This document shows, piece by piece, positions 1-8,994 of a stretch of DNA of 49,056 nucleotides. Both the position numbers and the translations under genes were made by a program. The stretch is from NCBI GenBank assembly GCA_034211175.1, contig JAXHUH010000131.1:1-49056 (forward strand), in the 5' to 3' direction. Below the pieces are notes generated by a model. It was not told where the DNA came from. It saw nothing but the letters and a program-made list of their open reading frames with translations, and ran no database searches. The number at the start of each line of letters is the position of its first letter. The first letter of the stretch is position 1. The stretch is from JAXHUH01 sp034211175. Its GTDB lineage: Bacteria; Actinomycetota; Acidimicrobiia; Acidimicrobiales; CAIXPF01.

Positions 1-540
1 GTCGTCGAAGCCCGGCTCCGCCCACCCGGGCGTCTCGAGCCGGGCGTCGACGTGCTCGCCGTCGTAGAGGCTGGCGAAGGTGATCGGCGAGTGGGCCGCC
101 CGCCACGACGAGTCGGTGGCGATGACCGTCTCGGCGCCGTCCGCGCTGCGGACGACGAGCTCGGCCACTGCGCCGATGTCGGTGCCGTACACCTCGCGCA
201 CGCCGCCACCGAAGCCGAGCCGGCCCCGGTACCAGCCCTCGGCGACGGTGATCGCCAGGCAGTTCGCGCCGCCCGACAGGAGCCCGGTCACGTCGACGGT
301 CTGGTAGCGGTGGCGGTGCTGGTAGGTGGTCCAACCCGGCGCGAGGACGTGGTCGTGGACCGGTGAGCCGTTGAGCGCCGCCTCGTAGATGCCGAGCGCC
401 GTGATGCGCAGCTCGGCCGACGCGACCTCGCCGGGCACGGTGAACTCGCGACGGAGGCGGATCGGCCGCTCCGGCGGGCCGTCGAGACGGGCCGTGATCG
501 GCGCGGCCGCCGGCCGCCGGGTCGTGTCGTTCGCGTTCAT
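1..540 (-). CDS. alpha-L-rhamnosidase, GH78 (3' end cut by window edge)
   Basis: The first 180 residues of a gene that runs off the left edge. The visible protein has a family-78 rhamnosidase N-terminal beta-sandwich (Bac_rhamnosid_N type): residues 26-60 carry the LRREFTVPGEVASAELRI and ALNGSPV segments, followed by the YQTVDVT and GWYRGRLGF segments. There is no signal peptide, so it probably acts on imported rhamnosides in the cytoplasm. The catalytic (alpha/alpha)6 barrel lies outside the window. The ATG overlaps the stop of the upstream permease as ATGA, so it is translationally coupled to the sugar ABC operon. The N-terminal domain is clear; exact substrate is not visible. Confidence 0.85.
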   Translation of the reverse strand, partial: MNANDTTRRPAAAPITARLDGPPERPIRLRREFTVPGEVASAELRITALGIYEAALNGSPVHDHVLAPGWTTYQHRHRYQTVDVTGLLSGGANCLAITVAEGWYRGRLGFGGGVREVYGTDIGAVAELVVRSADGAETVIATDSSWRAAHSPITFASLYDGEHVDARLETPGWAEPGFDD

Positions 541-1364
541 GCCTTGATCGCTCCCGCGGTCAGCCCGGCCACGATCTTGCGGTTGAAGAACATGAACATG
601 ATCAGTGGCGGAATGGTGATGAGCAGCACGTCCATGAAGAGCAGGTTCCACTGCGTGGCGAACTGGCCCTGGAAGTTGTAGAGGGTCAGCTGGACGGTCG
701 TGTTGTCGTTGCCCGGCAGGAAGTACAGCGGGTTCTGGAAGTCGTTGTAGATGATGACCGAGCCGGTCACGATGACCGTGATGACGACCGGGCGCAGGAG
801 CGGGAACACGACCCGGAAGAACAGGCTCAGGCCGGAGGTCCCGTCGATCATCGCCGCCTCGTCGAGCTCCTTCGGGATCGTCGAGACGAAGGCCCGGAAC
901 AGCAACACCGAGAACGGCAGCAGGTAGGCGATCTCGATGAGGACGAGCCCGGTCAGCGTCTTGAACAGGTTCACCTCCTGGAGGACGTAGATCGTCGGCA
1001 CCACGGCCGGCGGCACGATCAGGCCGGCGAGCAGGAACGCGTTGACCACCTTGGCGAGCCGGTCGTTGCGCCGCTCGAGCACGAAGCCGACCATCGACGC
1101 CAGGATGACCAGCCCGGCGACCGACGTCACCGTGATCAGGAGGCTGTTGCGGAAGGCCCGCAGCAGGATCTGGTCGCGGGCGTTCCAGACCTCCTTGAAG
1201 TTCTCGACCGCGTGCCACTCCGTGGGCCACGTGAGCTGCAGCAGCGCCGCCTCGTTCCGGCTCTTCATCGCGGTGACGAAGATGAAGGCGAACGGCACGA
1301 TGAAGATCGTGCACACCACGACGAGGGCGAGCACGTCGAGCCAGACGTTCTTGAGCCACTTCAC
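537..1364 (-). CDS. carbohydrate ABC transporter permease, MalG-like
   Basis: A 275-residue inner-membrane permease of the MalG/UgpE type, the second permease of a CUT1 sugar importer. It has a hydrophobic N-terminal segment (LALVVVCTIFIVPFAFIF) and several further membrane segments. The EAA loop that contacts the ATPase is visible as ELDEAAMIDGTSGLSLFFRV. I chose the GTG at 1364 because an AGGAG lies about 8 bases upstream, the GTGA overlaps the stop of the preceding permease, and the protein then begins MKWLKNVW, as these proteins usually do. A longer open frame upstream belongs to the N-terminus of the neighbouring, frameshifted permease. No solute-binding protein or ATPase gene is in view; they may lie to the left. 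Confidence 0.92.
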   Translation of the reverse strand: MKWLKNVWLDVLALVVVCTIFIVPFAFIFVTAMKSRNEAALLQLTWPTEWHAVENFKEVWNARDQILLRAFRNSLLITVTSVAGLVILASMVGFVLERRNDRLAKVVNAFLLAGLIVPPAVVPTIYVLQEVNLFKTLTGLVLIEIAYLLPFSVLLFRAFVSTIPKELDEAAMIDGTSGLSLFFRVVFPLLRPVVITVIVTGSVIIYNDFQNPLYFLPGNDNTTVQLTLYNFQGQFATQWNLLFMDVLLITIPPLIMFMFFNRKIVAGLTAGAIKA

Positions 1365-2318
1365 GTCGAGAGCTCCTTGCGGCGCATGTACCAGTTGAGC
1401 GGGAACACGAGGACGGTCACGAGGGCGAAGAGGACGACGTTGCCCGCGGTCGACAGGCCGTAGAAGCCGGCCTGGTACTGCTTGTAGACGGTCGAGGCGA
1501 GCACGTCGGTCGTGAACCCGGGGCCACCACCGGTCATCGTCCAGATGAGGTCGAACCGGCGCAGTCCACCGACGAACGACAGCAGGATGACGGTGAACGT
1601 CGCTGCCTTGGACAGGGGCAGGACGACGTGCCGGAAGCGGACCCAGGAGCCGCCCCCGTCGACCGCCACCGACTCGTAGAGCTCGTCGGGCACCGAGAGG
1701 ATGCCGGCGATGAAGATCACGAGCGCGAGGCCGACGCCCTGCCAGACGTCGACGAACGCGACGGACATGAGGGCGATGCTCGGGTCGGTCAGCCAACGCG
1801 GGCCGTCGATGCCGACGACGGCGAGCGCCTGGTTGATCAGGCCGTCGCTGGGGTGCATGAGCCGCTCGAACGTGATGCCGACGGCCACGATCGACACGAG
1901 CACCGGGAAGAAGATGATCGAGCGGATCGTGCTCTTGACGTGCAGGCCCCGCGACGTGCACAGGAGGGCCAGGCCCATGCCGATCACGACCTTCAGTCCG
2001 CTCGTCGTGACCGCGTAGACGACCGTGTTGCGCAGGCCCTGGATCAGGGCGGGCTCCCGGAAGAACTGGCGGAAGTTCTCGAGCCCGATCCACTCCCAGT
2101 CGAAGAGCGTCCACCGGGTGAACGCGTAGAACAGCGAGATCACCGTGGGGCGCGACGAACATCAGGCCGAACACGGCGGCCGCCGGGAGATAGAACCAGT
2201 GCGGGTAGATGTGCGCGGTGCGCAGGCGGCCGACGGTGGACGGCTGCGGCGCGTCGGGCGGGCTGCCGTCGCGTTCGGGCGCCCCCCGGTCGCCGACCTC
2301 GTACGTGGTCGTGGTCAT
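1361..2318 (-). CDS. carbohydrate ABC transporter permease, MalF-like, with apparent +1 frameshift
   Basis: The N-terminus (from ATG 2318, MTTTTYEVGDRG) and first membrane segment (HWFYLPAAAVFGLMFVAP) are in one frame, and the rest (VISLFYAFTRWTLFDWEW onward to MRRKELST) is in another. The switch falls at the GGGG run at 2147-2150. Removing one G joins VAP directly to TVISLFYAF and gives a normal MalF/UgpA-type permease of about 318 residues, with the EAA loop (ELYESVAVDGGGSWVRF). A caller that ignores this sees only a 260-residue protein starting at 2143, lacking the first membrane helix. It may be a homopolymer error in the assembly or a genuine lesion. It is first gene of the operon with the MalG-like permease and rhamnosidase. 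Confidence 0.85.
2147..2150 (-). other. frameshift site in MalF-like permease gene
   Basis: A run of four G on the plus strand (CCCC in the gene). One base too many here separates the N-terminal membrane helix from the remainder of the permease. Both flanking protein segments read as good permease sequence. Confidence 0.8.
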
Positions 2319-2339
2319 GGCCCCCCTGCCCCGAAAATC

Positions 2340-2355
2340 CCGATCATTGATTGGC
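2340..2355. promoter_or_regulatory. palindromic operator CCGATCATTGATTGGC upstream of sugar permease operon
   Basis: This near-palindrome matches, with one change in the arms, the perfect palindrome at 8817-8833 in front of the secreted rhamnosidase. It lies about 20 bases upstream of the permease start at 2318. Its symmetry, with half-site CCAATCA, is typical of a TetR-like dimeric regulator; the family assignment is inference. Confidence 0.6.
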
Positions 2356-2357
2356 TT

Positions 2358-2369
2358 TGAAACGGTTCA
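2358..2369. promoter_or_regulatory. LacI-type operator TGAAACGGTTCA
   Basis: A near-palindrome with the central CG typical of LacI-family operators. Related sites occur at 2491-2504 (TTGAAACGTTCGAA, degenerate) and at 8690-8701 (TGAAACGTTTCA, perfect). It sits in the divergent region between the permease operon and the GH3 gene, so it could control both. Confidence 0.65.
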
Positions 2370-2490
2370 CGGAATGTAGGCTCACCCCGCCGGCTGTGTC
2401 AACCGCCACACGGCGAGCTGCCCCTCACCGTGCGGCGCGCCGCGGGACCGGCATCCCGTCACCGGCCGCGCCGGCGATTCGGCGGGCCGA

Positions 2491-2504
2491 TTGAAACGTT
2501 CGAA
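2491..2504. promoter_or_regulatory. second, degenerate LacI-type site upstream of GH3 gene
   Basis: TTGAAACGTTCGAA shares the TGAAACG half-site with 2358-2369 and 8690-8701 but is imperfect in the right half. It lies about 80 bases upstream of the GH3 start, where a repressor could block the divergent plus-strand promoter. Confidence 0.45.
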
Positions 2505-2581
2505 GGACGGAACCGGGGGTTGTCCCGTCCGCCGCTGGTGCCGGCGACGCCCACCCGTCCGGTGATCACAGGAGCGAACCG

Positions 2582-5239
2582 TTGAACAGCCCGGAACCGG
2601 CCGTCGCCGCCGCCACCCGTTCCGACCCGTCAACCGACGGTGTCGTCGGGCTCCTCGGGGCCTTGACGCTCGACGAGAAGGTCGCGCTCACCGCTGGCGT
2701 CGACATGTGGACCACCCGGGCGATCGAGCGGCTCGCGATCCCGGCCCTGCGGATGACCGACGGGCCGAACGGCGCCCGGGGACGACGCTGGGGGGCCGGC
2801 GCGACGCCGGCGCTCGCGCTCCCCACCGGCTCGGCGCTGGGCGCGACCTGGGACGTCGACCTCCTGCGCGAGGTCGGCGCCGAGCTCGGGCGGGAGACGA
2901 GGGCCCGCGGCGCCCACCTGCTGCTCGGTCCGACCGTCAACCCCCAGCGCGCGCCCCTGGCCGGGCGGACCTTCGAGTGCTTCAGCGAGGACCCGTTCCT
3001 CTCGGGCGCGCTCGGTGCCGCCTACATCGCCGGCCTCCAGGGCGAGGGCATCGGCGCCACGGTCAAGCACCTGGCGGGGAACGAGGCCGAGTGGCAGCGC
3101 AACTCGGTCGACTCGATCGTCGACGAGCGCACGCTGCGCGAGGTCTACCTGGCGCCGTTCGAGCGGTGCGTCCTCGCCGGTGCGGTGGCGGTGATGACGT
3201 CGTACAACCGGCTCAACGGCGACCACTGCACGAACCAGTCGTGGCTGCTCGACGACGTCCTCCGCCGGGAGTGGGGCTTCGACGGGATCGTGATGACGGA
3301 CTGGTGGGGCATCGTCGACACCGCCCGGGCCGCGCGGGCCGGCCTCGACCTGGAGATGCCGGGACCGGGCCGCGCCTACGGCGCCGCGCTCGGCGATGCC
3401 GTCCGACGCGGCGACGTGTCCGAGGCGGCGGTGGACGCGGTCTGCGCCCGCCTCCTGCGAGTGGTGCGTCGCCTCGGGCCCTCCGTCGGGGAGGCGCCGG
3501 ACGTCGGCGAGGTGGCCCGGGACGACGAGACGACCCGGTCGTTCGCTCGGCGGGTCGCGGCCTCGGCCATGGTGCTGGTGAAGAACGAGCGCGACGTGCT
3601 CCCGCTGGCGATCGACGGGGTGCGGCGGGTGGCGGTCGTCGGCCCCAACGCCGGGATCGTCGCCATGATGGGCGGCGGCAGCTCCCAGGTCCGGGCCCAG
3701 CACCGCACGCCACCGTGGCTTGCGCTGCGCGCCCGGTGGGGCGAGGGTGTCGAGGTCGTCCACGAGCCGGGCGGTGGCACCGGCGCCGAACCGACGCCGC
3801 TCGAGCCGTGGGAGCTGACCGACGCCAACGGTCGGCCGGGCCTGCTCGTCGAGTACTGGGACAACACCGCCCACCGGGGCGACCCGGTCCTCACCCAGGA
3901 GGGCGACGACTTCCGCCTCCAGTACCTCGGGCCGCCGGGCGACGGCGTCCCCTACCCCGACTTCTCGGCGCGGGCGTCGGCGACGTTCACCGCGGCCACG
4001 CCCGGGGCCCACGAGCTCGTGCTGCGCTCGAACGCCGCCGCCCGCCTGGTGGTCGACGGTCACGAGGTCGTCGACCTGACCGACGAACCGGACACCGACT
4101 GGATCGGGGCGATCCGCGAGCAGCGGTGGACGGTCGATCTCGCCGAGGGCCAGCACCTCCACCTCGCCGTCGAGCTCGTGAACGCCTCGGTCGACACCTA
4201 CGGACGGACGAGCCTGTCCTGCGTGCGGCCGGTGCGGCCCGACGCCCTCGAGCGCGCGGTGGCCGCGGCCCGCGACGCCGACGCGGCCGTGGTCGTCGTG
4301 GGCACGAACGACCTCGTCGAGTCGGAGGGCTACGACCGCACGGCGCTCGCGCTGCCCGACGGCCAGGACGAGCTCGTCGAGCGGGTGTGTGCCGCCAACT
4401 CCCGCACGGTCGTGGTCGTCAACACCGGCGCACCGGTGGCGATGCCGTGGCTCGACCGGGTCCCGGCGGTCGTCCAGGCGTGGTTCGGGGGCCAGGAGCT
4501 GGGGGGCGCGCTCGCCGACGTGCTCGCCGGCGCCGCGGAGCCGGCCGGGCGCATGCCGTTCACGGTCCCCCACCGCATCGAGGACACGCCGACGTTCGGG
4601 AACTTCCCGGGCGAGGCCGGGGCGGTGCGCTACGGCGAGGGCCTGCTGATCGGCCACCGCTGGTACGACACCCGCGGCATCGACGTCGCGGTCCCGTTCG
4701 GCCACGGCGGCTCGTACACCACCTTCGAGTGGACCGACCCCGCGGTGAGCCCGGGCCCGGCGACGAGGCACGGCGCCGGACCCGACGCGACGACCAACGG
4801 AGCCGCGGCGGACGGCGCAACCGACGGCGGCGGATCCACCGGGGTGACCGTCGAGGTGACGGTGACCAACACCGGCTCACGAGGCGGGACCGACGTCGTC
4901 CAGGTCTACGTCGCCCCGCCCGCCGACACGCCGCTGTTCCGGCCCCGCCGCGAGCTGAAGGGCTTCGCCTCCGTGCACCTCGACCCGGGCGAGTCGCGCC
5001 GCGTCCGAATCACCCTCGACGAGCGGGCGTTCGCACACTGGACCCCGGAGGACACGGCCGCGGCCCACCACGACCGCGTGCGGGCCACGCCGTTCGCCTC
5101 GACGGTGCCCGACCGGGTCCCGCCCGTCGGCTGGACGGTCCACCCCGGTACCTACGAGCTCCACCTCGCCCGCTCGATCACGGACACCCACGCGATCCTC
5201 CCCGTCGCCATCACCGACGCCCCCACGACGCGACGCTGA
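2582..5239 (+). CDS. glycoside hydrolase family 3 beta-glycosidase with PA14 domain
   Basis: An 885-residue GH3 enzyme that removes terminal beta-linked sugars from oligosaccharides or plant glycosides. The N-terminal TIM barrel has the KHLAGNEAEWQR motif and the catalytic nucleophile Asp240 in IVMTDWWG. The second alpha/beta domain is interrupted by a PA14 insert (about residues 420-550, LLVEYWDN to the VDGHEVVDL region), and a fibronectin-III-like domain ends the protein. There is no signal peptide, so it probably acts on imported glycosides. The TTG start at 2582 is chosen because AGGAG lies 8 bases upstream. The gene is divergent from the sugar permease operon and shares the LacI-type sites with it. 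It converges on the secreted rhamnosidase. Confidence 0.93.
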   Translation: MNSPEPAVAAATRSDPSTDGVVGLLGALTLDEKVALTAGVDMWTTRAIERLAIPALRMTDGPNGARGRRWGAGATPALALPTGSALGATWDVDLLREVGAELGRETRARGAHLLLGPTVNPQRAPLAGRTFECFSEDPFLSGALGAAYIAGLQGEGIGATVKHLAGNEAEWQRNSVDSIVDERTLREVYLAPFERCVLAGAVAVMTSYNRLNGDHCTNQSWLLDDVLRREWGFDGIVMTDWWGIVDTARAARAGLDLEMPGPGRAYGAALGDAVRRGDVSEAAVDAVCARLLRVVRRLGPSVGEAPDVGEVARDDETTRSFARRVAASAMVLVKNERDVLPLAIDGVRRVAVVGPNAGIVAMMGGGSSQVRAQHRTPPWLALRARWGEGVEVVHEPGGGTGAEPTPLEPWELTDANGRPGLLVEYWDNTAHRGDPVLTQEGDDFRLQYLGPPGDGVPYPDFSARASATFTAATPGAHELVLRSNAAARLVVDGHEVVDLTDEPDTDWIGAIREQRWTVDLAEGQHLHLAVELVNASVDTYGRTSLSCVRPVRPDALERAVAAARDADAAVVVVGTNDLVESEGYDRTALALPDGQDELVERVCAANSRTVVVVNTGAPVAMPWLDRVPAVVQAWFGGQELGGALADVLAGAAEPAGRMPFTVPHRIEDTPTFGNFPGEAGAVRYGEGLLIGHRWYDTRGIDVAVPFGHGGSYTTFEWTDPAVSPGPATRHGAGPDATTNGAAADGATDGGGSTGVTVEVTVTNTGSRGGTDVVQVYVAPPADTPLFRPRRELKGFASVHLDPGESRRVRITLDERAFAHWTPEDTAAAHHDRVRATPFASTVPDRVPPVGWTVHPGTYELHLARSITDTHAILPVAITDAPTTRR

Positions 5240-5274
5240 CCGACAGCCCCGGACGGCACGCCGGACGCGTCCCC

Positions 5275-5309
5275 GCCCCGGGCGGTCACGGGGATCGACC
5301 GCCCGGGGC
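5275..5309. terminator. bidirectional hairpin between GH3 and rhamnosidase genes
   Basis: Arms GCCCCGGGCGGTC and GACCGCCCGGGGC form a perfect 13-bp stem with a 9-base loop, placed between two convergent stop codons. There is no clear T-run, as is common in GC-rich actinobacteria. Confidence 0.75.
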
Positions 5310-5330
5310 CAGGGGAGGACGCGGGCTCGC

Positions 5331-8300
5331 TCAGCCCGGGACGGTGAAGCGCCAGGTGCCGGAGCCGACGGTGAAGACGGCGTGGCCGTCCTCCTCGCCC
5401 ATCACCTCGGCACCGTCGGGTGCCTCGACCTGGTCGGCCGAGGCGCCGTCGAGCAGCGGCACGTGGATCTCGCCGACCGCGTTGGGCGGCACCTCGACGT
5501 CGAGCTCGAAGCCGCCGTCCGTGCGGGCCCAGCTCGACCCGACCGTGCCCCGGACGGTCTCCGTGCTGGCCTCCGCCCGATCGAGGTCGGCCGGTACGTG
5601 GGGCTTCACCCGCACGGTGGCCCACCCCGGCGCCCCGGGCGCGATGCCGGCCAGGTCGGCGAAGAGCCACTGGCCGATCGTGCCGAAGAAGTGGTGGTTC
5701 AACGACCGCGTCTCCTCCTCCCAGTTCTCCGGGAGCGAGGTGCGGTCGAGCTCCTCGAACCAGAAGCCCCAGCTCGGGTACGTCGTCTGCGTGGCGAGCG
5801 CGTACGCGACGTCGGTCCGGCCGTGGGCGCTGAGCACCGGCAGCAGGTCGCGGGTCCCCACGACACCGGTGTTCAGGTGGGTGTCGCGGGCCTCGATGTC
5901 GGCCACGAGGTTGGCGACGACGTCGTCGACCGCGTCGTCGGGGACGAGCCCGAAGGCCAGCGGCAGGATGTTCGACGTCTGGCGGTACTCCTCGACCTCG
6001 GGCGTCCGGTAGAGACCGGCCTCGGCGTCGAGGAACACCTCGTTGAACAGGTCGCGCAGCTCGCCGGCCCGGGCCGCGTAGACCTCGGCGCCCTCGTCGT
6101 CGCCGACGATGGCCGCGACGTCGGCCAACCGGCTGGCGAAGCGGAACGCGTGCGCCGTGGAGCTGAGCACCGGGCCCTCGGGCGGGCTGCCGCCGGGGGC
6201 GACCCAGTCGCCGAGGCCGACGTCGAACAGGCCGTCGTCGCCGGCGTAGGACTCCAGCCAGGTGAAGTACTGCTGCATCGCCGGGTAGTGGTCCTCCAGC
6301 ACCCGGACGTCACCCTCGGCCAGGTAGAGGTTCCACGGGATGACGAACAGCACGGCGTCCCACGCCGGTGTCGGGCCCTGGACGGCCGGCCAGCCCGGGG
6401 CACCCTCGTAGCTCCACCCCGGCGTCGGCACGATCGTCGCCAGCTCGCCGCTCTCGAGCTGGGCGTCGACGACGTCGGCCAGGTACTTGGCGTGGAACCG
6501 CGTGGTGTCGAACTCGTACGACGCGGTCAGCGCCGTGAGCTGGGCGTCGCCCGTCCATCCGGCCTTCTCGTACACCGGGGTGTCGGTGACGATGTGGTGG
6601 TGGTTGTTGAGCAGCGCCCGCCGGGTGTTGGTCCGGATCCGGTCGAGCAGCTCGGAGCTGCTGGCGAAGTGCCCGATCGAGGCGACGTCGTTGTGGACCC
6701 GCCGCCCGACGACCGTCGTCGCCTCCGGCGGTGCCGGCAGGCCACGGACCTCGACGTAGCGGAAGCCCTTGTAGGTGAACGAGGGCTCCCACGTCTCGAC
6801 GCCGTCGCCGGCCAGGACGTACACGTCGGTCTGGGCGCGGGGGACGCTGTGGAAGTTGCCGTACGACGGGATGGACACGAGGCCGTCCTCGTCGAGGCGC
6901 TCGCCGTGACGCAGCGACACCTCGGACCCCTCGGGGCCCTCGACGGTGAGCTGTGACCACCCGGCGATCTGGACCCCGAGGTCGAACACGTACACGCCCG
7001 GCTCGGGCTCGGTGACGGCGACCGGCTCGACCGTCTCGGTCACCCGGATCGGCTCGTGGGGCTCGGCCCGCAGCTCACCGACCGGCCCGTCGACGACCTC
7101 GGCCGACTCCCATCCCGACGTGTCGTAGCCCGGCGTCGCCCACCCTGGCTGGGCCATGCGGGCGTCGTAGGTCTCGCCGACGAACACCTCGTCGTAGCGG
7201 ATCGGCCCGTCGTCGCTGGAGAGCCAGGAGCCGTCGCTGGTGATCGTGCTCGTCGACCCGTCGTCGTGGGTCACGACGAGCAGTGCCCGCAGCTCGGGGT
7301 CCGACCACCACGGTGCGTCGGCCCAGTTCCAGGAGTTGCCGGTGGTGATGCCGTAGAAGCCGCGACCGAGCTCGACGCCGATGGCGTTCGCCCCCTCGGC
7401 GACGAGGTCGGTGACGTCGGCAACCGTGTACGGCACGGTGTCGCTGTAGTCGGTCTGGCCCGGCTGGAGGACCTCGGTCCCGACCCGCTGGCCGTTGAGG
7501 TGGGCGACCGAGTAGCCGAGGCCGCTCAGGTAGAGACGGGCCGACGCGACGGGCGCGTCGAGGGCGAACTCGTGGCGGAACCGGGGCGCCGGCGGGTGGG
7601 GCCCCGGAAGCAGCGCGTCGCCGCCGAGCTCGAGCGCGCCGTCGACGAGCTCACCCGCCGAGAACGGGTTGGCGTCGCCGAAGTCCTCGGAGAACACCGT
7701 CGCGTCGCCCTCGGTCACCGTGACGTCGTCGACCCGGCCGCGCTCGCCGCGCCCGGCGCGGAACCCGAAGGTGCCCGCCGCGTGGGTGGCGTCGGTGCGG
7801 ACATCGACCTCCACGCCGTCGATCGAGGTCGTGATCACGTCACCGACGGCGCTGATGGTCAGGGTGTGTGCCTGGTCGAGCCCGCTGCCGAGCACGTCGG
7901 CGAGTGGCACCTCGCCGAGGACGGTGAACTCGCCGTCGACCTGGACGTGGGGCCGCAACAGGGGCGCCTCGCCGCGATCGTCGAGCTGCCACAGGTAGCC
8001 GTTCCCGTCACCGTCGGCCCGGAACGTGACCCCGAGCGCCTCGCTCAGCACGGTGACGGTCGCCGAGATGGTGGCGTCGGCGAACGACGGGGGCGAGTGG
8101 TCGAAGGTGCGGCCGATCCACGACGCACCGGCCCAGGCGTCGTCGGTGAGCAGGCCGGTCTCCCACCACGCCGGCTCCGACCACTCGGACTCCTCGCCGG
8201 CGCCGTCCCAGGTACGCACCCGCCAGACGTAGCGGGTCGCCGGTTCCAGCTCCTCGCCGCCGTAGACGACCTGGGCCGAGGCGGACGAGTCGACCCGGCC

Positions 8301-8603
8301 CGAGTCCCACACGTCGGCGCTCCCCTCGTCGAGCAGCGCCGCCGAGGTCGCCACCTGGACCTGGTACGCGGTCTGGACCAGCCCCTCGCCGTCGCCGACG
8401 AGGCGCCAGGAGAACCGGGGGCGATCGACGTCGAGACCGAGTGGCCCGGTCGCGCCCTCGGTGCGCAGATCGGTGGCGGAGACTCGGCTCCGTCTCGGGC
8501 TCGCGTCCGCGGCGATCGCGGGGACGACGAGCGCCACGACCATCGTCAGGGCGGCGAGCAGGGACAGGCGGTTGCGCGATCGCGCGCGGCGGCGGGACGC
8601 CAT
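5331..8603 (-). CDS. secreted alpha-L-rhamnosidase, GH78
   Basis: A 1090-residue extracellular enzyme that cleaves terminal alpha-L-rhamnose from pectin fragments or flavonoid glycosides. Residues 1-30 are a signal peptide (basic start, then LLAALTMVVALVVPAIAADA). An Ig/Fn3-like domain with RPRFSWRL follows. Then comes a concanavalin-like insert (about residues 160-300, from SWIGRTFD) and the GH78 N-terminal domain. The catalytic barrel carries the probable general acid Glu679 in VYEKAGWTGD and the probable base at Glu950/951 in GFWFEELDR. A C-terminal beta domain ends it. ATG 8603 is preferred over longer frames because the signal peptide begins there and ACGGAGAAG precedes it. A perfect LacI-type palindrome lies about 90 bases upstream. 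Confidence 0.92.
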   Translation of the reverse strand: MASRRRARSRNRLSLLAALTMVVALVVPAIAADASPRRSRVSATDLRTEGATGPLGLDVDRPRFSWRLVGDGEGLVQTAYQVQVATSAALLDEGSADVWDSGRVDSSASAQVVYGGEELEPATRYVWRVRTWDGAGEESEWSEPAWWETGLLTDDAWAGASWIGRTFDHSPPSFADATISATVTVLSEALGVTFRADGDGNGYLWQLDDRGEAPLLRPHVQVDGEFTVLGEVPLADVLGSGLDQAHTLTISAVGDVITTSIDGVEVDVRTDATHAAGTFGFRAGRGERGRVDDVTVTEGDATVFSEDFGDANPFSAGELVDGALELGGDALLPGPHPPAPRFRHEFALDAPVASARLYLSGLGYSVAHLNGQRVGTEVLQPGQTDYSDTVPYTVADVTDLVAEGANAIGVELGRGFYGITTGNSWNWADAPWWSDPELRALLVVTHDDGSTSTITSDGSWLSSDDGPIRYDEVFVGETYDARMAQPGWATPGYDTSGWESAEVVDGPVGELRAEPHEPIRVTETVEPVAVTEPEPGVYVFDLGVQIAGWSQLTVEGPEGSEVSLRHGERLDEDGLVSIPSYGNFHSVPRAQTDVYVLAGDGVETWEPSFTYKGFRYVEVRGLPAPPEATTVVGRRVHNDVASIGHFASSSELLDRIRTNTRRALLNNHHHIVTDTPVYEKAGWTGDAQLTALTASYEFDTTRFHAKYLADVVDAQLESGELATIVPTPGWSYEGAPGWPAVQGPTPAWDAVLFVIPWNLYLAEGDVRVLEDHYPAMQQYFTWLESYAGDDGLFDVGLGDWVAPGGSPPEGPVLSSTAHAFRFASRLADVAAIVGDDEGAEVYAARAGELRDLFNEVFLDAEAGLYRTPEVEEYRQTSNILPLAFGLVPDDAVDDVVANLVADIEARDTHLNTGVVGTRDLLPVLSAHGRTDVAYALATQTTYPSWGFWFEELDRTSLPENWEEETRSLNHHFFGTIGQWLFADLAGIAPGAPGWATVRVKPHVPADLDRAEASTETVRGTVGSSWARTDGGFELDVEVPPNAVGEIHVPLLDGASADQVEAPDGAEVMGEEDGHAVFTVGSGTWRFTVPG

Positions 8604-8689
8604 GGCTTCTCCGTTCTCCGGGTTCGGTCGGTGCTTCCGGCCGGCCGCCCGCCGACCGACCCGAGGAGCGAGAGAGGTCACCACGGACC

Positions 8690-8701
8690 TGAAACGTTTC
8701 A
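8690..8701. promoter_or_regulatory. perfect LacI-type operator TGAAACGTTTCA
   Basis: A perfect 12-bp palindrome upstream of the secreted rhamnosidase gene. It is the clean version of the sites at 2358 and 2491, tying this gene to the same sugar regulon. Confidence 0.7.
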
Positions 8702-8816
8702 TTCCCTGACGCGGCACGACCCGGTGCGCACGGGATGCACTCATCGTTCTCCCCCCTCGGAAGACGGCGCACACGGAGGCTTCGCAGTCGCTGCGAAGCG
8801 CCGCGTCGCGCCAATA

Positions 8817-8833
8817 ACCAATCATTGATTGGT
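8817..8833. promoter_or_regulatory. perfect palindrome ACCAATCATTGATTGGT
   Basis: A 17-bp palindrome, perfect around a central T, about 215 bases upstream of the rhamnosidase start. Fourteen of its bases recur at 2340-2355 before the permease operon. In both places it is paired with a LacI-type site. The shape resembles TetR-family operators (inference). Confidence 0.65.
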
Positions 8834-8994
8834 AATTTCGACGTTAGGCAGGCCGACCGGCGTCTGTCAACAACCTGTCGCACCGCAGGGCACCCGGACG
8901 GGCGCGCCGCCACGCCCCGGGCGCCGCCACCTCCGCCGGCCGGCGCTCGCTCCGGAGTGCCCGGAACCGCTCCCGTCGCGACCGCGGCGGCGGC
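8834..8994. other. non-coding spacer
   Basis: About 160 bases between the upstream region of the rhamnosidase and the stop of the DUF2255 gene. I see no gene, repeat or clear terminator here. Confidence 0.5.

Noticed and set aside
2707..6012. 1101-codon plus-strand frame over the GH3 and rhamnosidase genes
   Set aside because: Arg/Gly-rich shadow of the GH3 gene in another frame; no domain features.
7056..8828. 590-codon plus-strand frame antisense to the secreted rhamnosidase
   Set aside because: Composition is that of an antisense shadow in GC-rich DNA; the rhamnosidase on the other strand has clear catalytic motifs.
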